From contig CAZDET010000057.1 in NCBI GenBank assembly GCA_964504335.1, forward strand, positions 1-32,824: 32,824 nucleotides of DNA. Reading direction: 5' to 3'. Source of the stretch: CAZDET01 sp964504335. GTDB taxonomy: Bacteria; Bacteroidota; Bacteroidia; Chitinophagales; Saprospiraceae. The translations under genes were made by a program, and so were the position numbers. The notes under the pieces are model-generated. The model was not told where the DNA came from and searched no databases. It saw only the letters and a program-made list of their open reading frames with translations. Numbering within the stretch: the stretch's first letter is position 1; every line of letters starts with the position of its first letter. Of this stretch, positions 15,827-21,870 are shown piece after piece.

Positions 15827-16265
15827 GATCTTCGGCTTTAGCCTTATTCGCCGCAGGGTTAGTGGTAGTACCGCCGTTGTTCATATTGCAACTGACGTTG
15901 AATACGCCTCCCGGTTGTACGATCAATTTGCCGATGCTGACATCGCCATTGACCTGGGCGGTTTCGCGGACGTTCAGTAGTTCCTTGACGCGCAGAATGC
16001 CCTCGAATTTTCCTTCCATGACCGCGTTTTCGCAGGTGATTTCGCCCTCTACGAAACCGGTAGGCCCTACGATTACTTTTGCTTCACAGATGAGGTTCCC
16101 CTTGATAGTACCGTCGACGCGGATATCGCTCTTGGCCCGGATGGTGCCCTCGATCGTGGTGCCCTGATTGATGCTGTTCAGGGAGTGGCCGCCGGTGGCG
16201 TTGTTGCTGCTGGTGGAGCGAGGTTTTGCGCTGTCGTTTTTGCTGCTGGTGTTGTTACCAAACAT
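15798..16265 (-). CDS. bactofilin family cytoskeletal protein
   Basis: Polymer-forming bacterial cytoskeleton protein, 155 residues. The central DUF583/bactofilin domain (about 35-128) is a right-handed beta helix with regular repeats: GTTIEGTIRAKSDIRVDGTIKGN, then VIVGPTGFVEGEITCENAVMEG and later turns. Low-complexity Ser/Asn/Lys tails flank it, with a C-terminal Lys/Ala-rich tail. Bactofilins assemble nucleotide-free filaments that scaffold cell-wall enzymes or position machinery. It follows porP/sprF by 47 bp and overlaps atpZ by 29 bp, so it sits in the middle of an apparent operon. Confidence 0.9.
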   Translation of the reverse strand: MFGNNTSSKNDSAKPRSTSSNNATGGHSLNSINQGTTIEGTIRAKSDIRVDGTIKGNLICEAKVIVGPTGFVEGEITCENAVMEGKFEGILRVKELLNVRETAQVNGDVSIGKLIVQPGGVFNVSCNMNNGGTTTNPAANKAKAEDRAKSKEVAA

Positions 16266-16312
16266 GGTCGTACGTTTTGAGTGATCGGAATAATAGGAAG
16301 GCAGGATCGAAG

Positions 16313-17365
16313 TTAAAAATTTGGGCAGTAAATTCCTCGGCGTTCCTGGCCACAGATTTTGTACTGAAGGGCCAATTCGAAGCCGCCGTTATTGTTACTA
16401 GCCTGCTGAAGAGGGGAGATATTTACGTCGTAGCTAAAGCCAAGACTGAAGTTTTGGTAATCGAAACGAGTAGAGAGGATGACGGCATCGCTCAGGACAC
16501 CGGAGTCGATTTTATTGGCGAGTCGGGTCCAAACACCCACCTGGAATGCCTGGTTGCTGCTGTTGCGGCCACCACCCAGCAAGAATTTCAGGCTGGTACC
16601 GGCGTTGACCTGGAAGGAGGGCCCCTGGCTCATGACGATGACGCCCGGCACCAGGCCGAACTTGTTGCCGACCAGAAACTCGCCACCGGCGTGTGCGGTG
16701 TAGCGGCTGTAGAGCAGGTCTTCGCCATCTTCCAGAAATGACTGGTTCGCCCGATTGAGGTGGTGGAATGCGCCACCAATATACAAGTTGTTGTTTTCGT
16801 CGAATACGGCAAACCACAAAAGGCCTGCGGCTATATCTGCGAAGAGAAACTGGTCGCGGTTAAATTCTTCGCCGCTGTCCTGGTTCTCGTCGAATCCACC
16901 AAGTCCGTCGTGTTGGGTTCCCCAGCGCAGCCTTAAAAAGTCGAGGCTCCGCTGAGCAGCTCCGCCCTCGGCACCAACTACGAGGTACTGCCCGTCGTTG
17001 CGGCCACCACCCATTTTTTTCGCATAGGAGAGGGATAATTTACCCGTCGTGGTAGCGAAGTTCGCCTCACCGGCACGATCGCCCCAGAAGGTACCACCGA
17101 TGCCGAAGTAATCGTACCGCCCGACGGGAATGCGCTGATCGTAGCTAACGGAGTACGTCCGAAACGAATTGGAGCGCAGCACACTCGCCCACTGGTTGCG
17201 GTAGTTGGCTACCAGCCGGCTATTACAGTTCATCACCCCCGTCATAGCCGGGTTGAGGTTGAGCGGAGAGAGATAAAACTGGGAAAAGTGAATGTCTTGC
17301 CCCTGTACTAGACCAAACCCGAACAGGAATAACACCACAAGACCGAGTGACTTCAGCAGATTCAT
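16313..17365 (-). CDS. PorP/SprF family type IX secretion system membrane protein
   Basis: Outer-membrane beta-barrel protein of the PorP/SprF family, 350 residues. It has a signal peptide (about 1-22, ending at VQGQ) and then the family signature DIHFSQFYLSPLNLNPAMTG, followed by an N-terminal block with ANYRNQW and SYDQRIP. The rest is amphipathic strands. In Flavobacterium SprF is needed to secrete the gliding adhesin SprB; other PorP-like proteins anchor or help export type IX cargo. Genomes carry many paralogues, usually beside a large cargo gene, but none is seen here. ATG 17365 is preferred over TTG 17374. It heads the minus-strand block that runs to the SET gene. Confidence 0.9.
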   Translation of the reverse strand: MNLLKSLGLVVLFLFGFGLVQGQDIHFSQFYLSPLNLNPAMTGVMNCNSRLVANYRNQWASVLRSNSFRTYSVSYDQRIPVGRYDYFGIGGTFWGDRAGEANFATTTGKLSLSYAKKMGGGRNDGQYLVVGAEGGAAQRSLDFLRLRWGTQHDGLGGFDENQDSGEEFNRDQFLFADIAAGLLWFAVFDENNNLYIGGAFHHLNRANQSFLEDGEDLLYSRYTAHAGGEFLVGNKFGLVPGVIVMSQGPSFQVNAGTSLKFLLGGGRNSSNQAFQVGVWTRLANKIDSGVLSDAVILSTRFDYQNFSLGFSYDVNISPLQQASNNNGGFELALQYKICGQERRGIYCPNF

Positions 17366-17423
17366 ATATACCAATTTGTAGAACTGTAGTCCAATTAGTT
17401 AACGGTTACTGTTCTCTAAACCA

Positions 17424-17438
17424 CAAGCAAATTGCTTG
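17424..17438. promoter_or_regulatory. palindromic operator-like site upstream of porP/sprF
   Basis: CAAGCAA and TTGCTTG form a perfect 7-bp inverted repeat around a single A, centred about 66 bp upstream of the porP ATG. Size and position fit a dimeric repressor or activator site, but I recognise no regulator. Confidence 0.3.
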
Positions 17439-17662
17439 CCAAATCCTCATTAGGAAGCAATCCTATAAGGGTATCACTAAAACAAGGGTATAGCTTTTGC
17501 CGAGTAGTTGAAAGGCGACCTGGGCGATATCGGTGGGTAGTTTTCGAGTCGCACACCCCCTAAACGACACTGATTTGACGGATATTTCGTAATCAGGACG
17601 CTTGTAGCCTCAAATGTAAGAAATTGTCTGTTTCACGCAAAGTAGAGCAACGGACAAAAGCA

Positions 17663-17676
17663 CTCGGAAGCCCGAG
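17663..17676 (-). terminator. intrinsic terminator of the pseudo-protease gene
   Basis: On the minus strand CTCGG pairs with CCGAG around GCTT, and the stem is followed by TGCTTTTG. It begins 9 bp after the stop codon of the YbjN-fusion gene. Confidence 0.5.
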
Positions 17677-17684
17677 CATCAAGC

Positions 17685-18749
17685 TCACTTCCACTGGGCG
17701 CTGTAGGTATCCACCAGCACATCGTCGTAGTAGTCAGCTCGTTCAAAGAGGTGCCGAAACAACCGCAGTCCGGTCTCCACATTCAAATAGCGGTCAAAAA
17801 TAAGCAATGAGAGAATTATATCGGTTTTTTTAACGCTAAAGGTGAGGTTTTCCAACTCGTAGTTTTGGCGGAGCAGAAATTCGAACAACTCCCGGTGATC
17901 GTCTCCTTTGGGCAATTGTACCAGGTAGGCGTCTCCGGTAATCAGACCACTTTCTTCGTGGTAAGAAACCGCGATCTTGGCGCTTCCCTGCGTAATTTCC
18001 CAGGTATTCGGCCCGCGTCGGGTGAGCCGGACGTCATTACCGGTTGCCTCGATGATTTGTTCCACGGTGTATTGCAGGCCGGTTGGTTCGTAGGGAGCCA
18101 GATCGGATGGCAACAACAGGCGCGCACTACAGTGTGGGCAGTACTTGCTGGGATGCTCGGATTCGAAGACGACTTTCCGGCAGTTGAAGCATCGTGCGGC
18201 GGGCTGCCCTCCCCCCTTGGAAAAGGCGACAATTGATTCTTCAATGTAGGCAATCGGAAGGGCGAGGCCGTTTCCACTTTGCTCATCCAGAAAATTTAGC
18301 CCAATCAGTCGCCCCTGTGTATCGAGCAGGGGGCCGCCGCTGTGTTCTACCGGAAGAGTGGCGGAGTGGTGCACATATTCCAGATCGTTGAGCGGATAAT
18401 CGGTTTGCCTGATCTGTCCTTCTTTCCAGCAGAGCTCTCCATTTTCGGGCTGTCCGAGTGCCAGGATCGGCATATCCTCCGTGATAGCTTCCCCCATTGG
18501 AAGATCGGGAAGCACCAGCGGTTTGGCAGTTCTCAGGAATGCCAGATCGTAGTAACTGTCGAAGTAAATGGGCCGGGCGAGCTGTCGCTCGACGGACAAC
18601 CCTTCTACAACCACCTCCTGGTGGTCCCGGATCGTATATTCGTTGGTAATGATTAGGTTGTGCGTACGCAGGTAAAAACCCGTTCCAATGCTGTAAGGGG
18701 TAGCTAATTTTAGCAGCAGGTGTTGGTGGCGCACAGCCGTATCGCGCAT
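17685..18749 (-). CDS. trypsin-fold pseudo-protease fused to zinc ribbon and YbjN-like domain
   Basis: A 354-residue protein in three parts. Residues about 10-170 have the HtrA/trypsin fold: GTGFYL at 22-27, DLAFL at 68-72 with the catalytic-type Asp, and HSGGPLL at 136-142 with Ser 137. The catalytic His position in the usual TNxHV motif reads TNEYTI, so Tyr 38 replaces His; the codon is unambiguous. Residues 187-207 form a zinc ribbon with two C-x2-C knuckles. Residues about 225-350 resemble YbjN, a chaperone-like fold. There is no signal peptide, so it is probably cytoplasmic. It follows paaC by 54 bp and ends with its own terminator. It is likely a binding module rather than an active protease; the partner is unknown. 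Confidence 0.7.
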   Translation of the reverse strand: MRDTAVRHQHLLLKLATPYSIGTGFYLRTHNLIITNEYTIRDHQEVVVEGLSVERQLARPIYFDSYYDLAFLRTAKPLVLPDLPMGEAITEDMPILALGQPENGELCWKEGQIRQTDYPLNDLEYVHHSATLPVEHSGGPLLDTQGRLIGLNFLDEQSGNGLALPIAYIEESIVAFSKGGGQPAARCFNCRKVVFESEHPSKYCPHCSARLLLPSDLAPYEPTGLQYTVEQIIEATGNDVRLTRRGPNTWEITQGSAKIAVSYHEESGLITGDAYLVQLPKGDDHRELFEFLLRQNYELENLTFSVKKTDIILSLLIFDRYLNVETGLRLFRHLFERADYYDDVLVDTYSAQWK

Positions 18750-18803
18750 GGACTCAATGAGAAATGGTGCAGTAATATGCTGTGAATATACACAATCCGT
18801 CTA

Positions 18804-19559
18804 CTACCACTGCATATTGGGGTAGGCGCGCTGCATGTACTGCATTTCGGTGAGTATGTAGCCGAGGTGTTCGGAATGACGTCCCGCCTTACCTCCCATT
18901 TGCATCCATTCGGATTCGGGTAATTGCAGCGTAGTCATTTCGATGATTTCTTTCCGCTTGGCCCGCACGGCTGGGGCTATCTTCTCGAGGTCTGCACCGT
19001 ATCCAGCTTCCAGTGCCTTGCGATCCACTTCGTCGGGAACCAGTGCCTCCCCGCTGTACATCCACAAGTCGTCGAGTGCTGTCTGCATCTTAGCGTGGCT
19101 CACTTCGGTGCCGTCCCCCAGGCGAATCATCCATTCGGAGGAATAGCGGAGATGGTAGGTGATCTCCTTCATCGATTTTTCGGCGATAGCCCGGTATTGT
19201 TCGTCCTGACTGCCGAGCAATTCTTCGTGCAGGTAGTAATTGAAGCTGTCGAATAAAAACTGCCGAACGATCGTGTAGGCAAAATCCTCGTTAGGCTGCT
19301 CCAGCAGTAGCAAATTGTAATACTCGCCAGCCGGACGCAAAAAGGCGATTTGGTCTTCATCGCGACCAGCCCCCTCCAGTTCAGCGGCATAAGCCATCCA
19401 GAGCCGGGTCTGACCAATTAAATCCAGTGCAATATTGGTAAGCGCAATATCCTGCTCGAGCACCGGACCGTGGCCACACCATTCGCCGAGGCGTTGCCCC
19501 AAAATCAGACTGTTGTCGGCCAGGCGAAGGGTGTAACTCAATTTGGTCGCGTTATTCAT
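18804..19559 (-). CDS. paaC: 1,2-phenylacetyl-CoA epoxidase subunit PaaC
   Basis: Structural ferritin-like subunit of phenylacetyl-CoA epoxidase, which pairs with PaaA in the multicomponent oxygenase that epoxidises the ring of phenylacetyl-CoA in aerobic phenylacetate breakdown. At 251 residues it has the family length. The N-terminus, with LADNSLILGQRLGEWCGHGPVLEQDIALTN cut into the usual two helices, and the GQTRLWMAYAA block are typical. PaaC has the four-helix bundle but not the functional di-iron centre of PaaA. The gene follows paaB after 45 bp. The next gene should be paaD, but the pseudo-protease fusion stands there instead. Confidence 0.92.
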   Translation of the reverse strand: MNNATKLSYTLRLADNSLILGQRLGEWCGHGPVLEQDIALTNIALDLIGQTRLWMAYAAELEGAGRDEDQIAFLRPAGEYYNLLLLEQPNEDFAYTIVRQFLFDSFNYYLHEELLGSQDEQYRAIAEKSMKEITYHLRYSSEWMIRLGDGTEVSHAKMQTALDDLWMYSGEALVPDEVDRKALEAGYGADLEKIAPAVRAKRKEIIEMTTLQLPESEWMQMGGKAGRHSEHLGYILTEMQYMQRAYPNMQW

Positions 19560-19604
19560 GATTGGTGTAGGACTGAGAAAAAATGTGGTGGTGGAAAACG
19601 AAAA

Positions 19605-19898
19605 CTACATATGCTTGATCTCATCCGGCACGTCGTAGAAAGTAGGGTGCCGGTACACTTTGTCTTCAGCAGGATCGAAAAAGGCCGCACTGTCATCGGG
19701 GTTGGAAGCCGTGATGTACTTGCTTTCTACCACCCAGATGGACACTCCTTCCATTCGGCGGGTGTACACATCGCGGGCATTCTCCAGCGCCATAGCGCTA
19801 TCCGCAGCGTGCAGACTGCCCACGTGCTTGTGGTTCAAGCCATTTTTACTTCGGATGAAAATTTCCCAGAGGGGCCAGTTTTTCTTATCCATCTTCAT
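19605..19898 (-). CDS. paaB: 1,2-phenylacetyl-CoA epoxidase subunit PaaB
   Basis: Small bridging subunit of the epoxidase, 97 residues, the normal size. Recognisable blocks are WPLWEIFIRSKNGLNHKHVGSLHA in its two halves, then ENARDVYTRR and SIWVVES. It holds PaaA-PaaC dimers together. Two starts are possible: ATG 19898, which lies at the very edge of the octamer repeat, and ATG 19892 two codons later. The leader of this gene on the mRNA is therefore entirely the phased inverted repeat, which could affect its translation relative to paaA. Confidence 0.92.
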   Translation of the reverse strand: MKMDKKNWPLWEIFIRSKNGLNHKHVGSLHAADSAMALENARDVYTRRMEGVSIWVVESKYITASNPDDSAAFFDPAEDKVYRHPTFYDVPDEIKHM

Positions 19899-19980
19899 AA
19901 TGCTTTAATGCTGTAATACTGTAATGCTTTAATCGGGCATTTCGAACCCACCAGTACAGTATTAAAGCATTACTGAATTA
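19898..19980. repeat. 8-nt phased inverted repeat filling the paaA-paaB junction
   Basis: The left arm is four octamers and a half: TAATGCTT 19898-19905, TAATGCTG 19906-19913, TAATACTG 19914-19921, TAATGCTT 19922-19929 and TAAT 19930-19933. The right arm is the inverted set CAGTATTA 19957-19964, AAGCATTA 19965-19972 and CTGAATTA 19973-19980. GTAATGCTTTAAT (19921-19933) and ATTAAAGCATTAC (19961-19973) pair perfectly over 13 bp around a 27-nt loop. The element fills the whole gap: it touches the paaB ATG and ends one base before the paaA stop codon. Confidence 0.85.
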
Positions 19981-19981
19981 A

Positions 19982-20938
19982 TCAAGCGACCGCAGGTTGC
20001 TTGACCTGCTCGCGCCGCCGGCGCTTCTCCGCGTGGGCCATCGCAGCTTCGCGGACCCAGGCACCGTCTTCGTGCGCCTTGCGGCGAGCCCGCAAACGCT
20101 GGCGATTACAAGGGCCGTTTCCGCTGACCACATCCCAGAACTCCTTCCAGTCGATGGGGCCGAAGTCGTAATGGCCGCGCTCTTCGTTCCACTTGAGTTC
20201 CGGGTCGGGAACCTGAATGCCGAGAAAATCGGCCTGCGGAGCCGTAATATCGACGAAGCGCTGACGCAGCTCATCGTTGGTGAAACGCTTGATTTTCCAC
20301 TTCATGCTCTGGGCGGTGTGCTTGGAATCGGCATCATTCGGCCCGAACATCATAAGAGACGGCCACCACCAGCGGTTGAGCGCATCCTGAGCCATCGCCT
20401 TCTGTTCTTCCGTACCGCGGCAAAGAGTAAGCATGATTTCGTAGCCCTGGCGTTGGTGGAAGCTCTCTTCTTTGCAGACGCGCACCATCGCCCGCGCATA
20501 CGGACCATAACTGCAGCGACAGAGCGGCACCTGATTCATGATGGCCGCACCATCGACCAGCCAGCCGATGGCCCCGATGTCGGCCCAACTAAGAGTAGGA
20601 TAATTGAAAATGCTGCTGTATTTCGCCTTTCCGCTATGCAACTGGTCGAGCAATTCGCCGCGCTCTATTCCCAGCGTTTCACAAGCACTATACAGGTAAA
20701 GACCATGCCCGGCTTCGTCTTGCACCTTAGCAAGGAGCGCCACTTTACGGCGCAAACTAGGAGCGCGGGTAATCCAGTTTCCTTCCGGCAACATGCCGAC
20801 AATTTCGGAATGAGCGTGCTGACTGATCTGGCGGATGAGCGTCTTGCGATACCGATCCGGCATCCAATCGCGGGGCTCGATCTTTTCGTCTGCGTCGATA
20901 CGTTCCTGGAAGTGTTCTTCTAGTCGTTTGATGTCCAT
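19982..20938 (-). CDS. paaA: 1,2-phenylacetyl-CoA epoxidase catalytic subunit PaaA
   Basis: Di-iron catalytic subunit of phenylacetyl-CoA epoxidase, 318 residues. The iron-binding helices show DEAGH at 74-78 and EESFH at 157-161, the paired Glu/His motifs expected of this ferritin-like oxygenase. Further family blocks are RKTLIRQISQHAHSEI near 31-46, WWWPSLMMFGP near 200 and a C-terminal stretch rich in Arg and Lys. ATG 20938 lies about 20 bp downstream of a perfect -7 box and about 45 bp downstream of a palindromic operator, so paaA heads the transcript. Reductase PaaE and PaaD, needed for turnover, are not in the window. Confidence 0.94.
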   Translation of the reverse strand: MDIKRLEEHFQERIDADEKIEPRDWMPDRYRKTLIRQISQHAHSEIVGMLPEGNWITRAPSLRRKVALLAKVQDEAGHGLYLYSACETLGIERGELLDQLHSGKAKYSSIFNYPTLSWADIGAIGWLVDGAAIMNQVPLCRCSYGPYARAMVRVCKEESFHQRQGYEIMLTLCRGTEEQKAMAQDALNRWWWPSLMMFGPNDADSKHTAQSMKWKIKRFTNDELRQRFVDITAPQADFLGIQVPDPELKWNEERGHYDFGPIDWKEFWDVVSGNGPCNRQRLRARRKAHEDGAWVREAAMAHAEKRRRREQVKQPAVA

Positions 20939-20957
20939 ATCCTATTTCTTGCTGCTA

Positions 20958-20965
20958 CAAATATA
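20958..20965 (-). promoter_or_regulatory. -7 box of the paaA promoter
   Basis: On the minus strand TATATTTG matches the Bacteroidota consensus TAnnTTTG exactly. Transcription would start near 20950, leaving a short leader before ATG 20938. The -33 position falls within the operator and reads TTCG, an imperfect TTTG. Confidence 0.6.
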
Positions 20966-20982
20966 CGGCTTCTTAGAAGAAA

Positions 20983-20998
20983 ACGAACGTTTGTTCGT
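20983..20998. promoter_or_regulatory. TetR/PaaR-like operator upstream of paaA
   Basis: ACGAAC and GTTCGT form a 6-bp inverted repeat around GTTT, just upstream of the -7 box and over the -33 region. It fits the palindrome reported for the TetR repressor PaaR of Thermus (CNAACGNNCGTTNG, from memory) with one mismatch. A repressor released by phenylacetyl-CoA is therefore likely; its gene is not in the window. Confidence 0.55.
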
Positions 20999-21014
20999 AT
21001 TGTTTGCAGACGAA

Positions 21015-21094
21015 TTGGATGTTTATGGTCTACGGTTCACTGTTTATTGCAGGAGAGCCCCCTATACAGTGAATCGTAGACCATTAACAACAAG
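21015..21094. repeat. 7-nt phased inverted repeat next to the response regulator stop
   Basis: The left arm is five heptamers in phase: TTGGATG 21015, TTTATGG 21022, TCTACGG 21029, TTCACTG 21036 and TTTATTG 21043. The right arm is the inverted set CAGTGAA 21067, TCGTAGA 21074 and CCATTAA 21081, with CAACAAG at 21088. ATGGTCTACG and its complement pair, and 18 of 19 bases match over the core arms. The right arm ends one base before the response regulator stop codon, so a 3'-end hairpin role is possible. Confidence 0.75.
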
Positions 21095-21095
21095 A

Positions 21096-21815
21096 TCAGG
21101 CTTCTTCTTCGGCGCGTACCAGCAGCTGAAAACCGTTTCCGTGGATATTGACGATCTCGATATTGTCGTCGGGTTTGAGGTATTTGCGCAGCTTGGTGAC
21201 AAAGACATCCATGGAGCGGGCGGTGAAGTAATTGTCTTCGCCCCAAATTTTGGTTAATGCCTCGGAGCGCGGCAGGATGTCGTTCATGTTTTGTGCAAAC
21301 ATGCGGAGGAGTTGGGCCTCTTTGGGCGATAATTTGTCTTTGCGCTCGTCCTCCTCGCCGGGCTTGAAGGTCAGGATGCGCAGGGGGAAGTTGAAATGGA
21401 ATTTGCCAATGTTGAATTCCTTGACTTCTTCCTTGGGTTCACTGCCCTGGCGGCTACGCTTCAGGATGGCCTGAATCCGCATGAGCAACTCTTCGCTATT
21501 GAACGGCTTGGTGATGTAGTCATCGGCGCCGATTTTGAAGCCTTGCAGCACGTCTTCCTTCAGCGTTTTAGCGGTTAGGAAAATGAGCGGCATGTCGCTG
21601 TCGCGTTCCCGAATTTCTTTTCCGAGCGTGAAGCCGTCCTTTTTGGGCATCATCACGTCGAGGATGCAGAGATCGAACTCGCCCTTGTTGTATGCTTCGA
21701 TGCCCTGGGCCCCGTCGGTGGCCAGAGTCACGTCGTACTCGTGCATTTCCAAGTACGACCGCAATACGTCGCCGAAGTTCTGATCGTCTTCTACCAGTAG
21801 AATTTTATGCGCCAT
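21096..21815 (-). CDS. OmpR/PhoB-family response regulator
   Basis: DNA-binding response regulator, 239 residues. The receiver domain (about 4-120) has acidic residues Glu 9, Asp 10 and Asp 11, the phosphorylated Asp 53 in ILDVMMP, and the Lys near 104 in DDYITKPF. The C-terminal winged-helix domain (about 140-235) contains LSPKEAQLLRMF and the recognition region with ARSMDVFVTKLRKYL. It resembles RprY of Bacteroides. It is the cognate partner of the kinase 55 bp upstream on the same strand. A heptamer-phased inverted repeat directly follows its stop. Targets are unknown, and no tandem operator was seen in the window. Confidence 0.9.
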   Translation of the reverse strand: MAHKILLVEDDQNFGDVLRSYLEMHEYDVTLATDGAQGIEAYNKGEFDLCILDVMMPKKDGFTLGKEIRERDSDMPLIFLTAKTLKEDVLQGFKIGADDYITKPFNSEELLMRIQAILKRSRQGSEPKEEVKEFNIGKFHFNFPLRILTFKPGEEDERKDKLSPKEAQLLRMFAQNMNDILPRSEALTKIWGEDNYFTARSMDVFVTKLRKYLKPDDNIEIVNIHGNGFQLLVRAEEEA

Positions 21816-21870
21816 GATTTAAGCTTGATTATCAACCAATGACAGGCGAGCTTTCATACGAGCAAGCAAA

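Larger units (their letters stand above)
17366..17684. other. intergenic region upstream of porP/sprF
   Basis: I see no gene here. It holds a palindrome (17424-17438), some GTTA repeats next to the porP start, and a terminator hairpin for the pseudo-protease gene (17663-17676). The region must hold the porP promoter, but no perfect TAnnTTTG box is visible on the minus strand. Confidence 0.6.

Noticed and set aside
17366..17420. GTTA repeats near the porP start as another phased element
   Set aside because: Only two units share a 7-nt spacing, the third is off phase, and no inverted partner arm is clear.
19997..20923. 308-codon + strand frame opposite paaA
   Set aside because: It is a mirror of the paaA codons; paaA is certain by its di-iron motifs.
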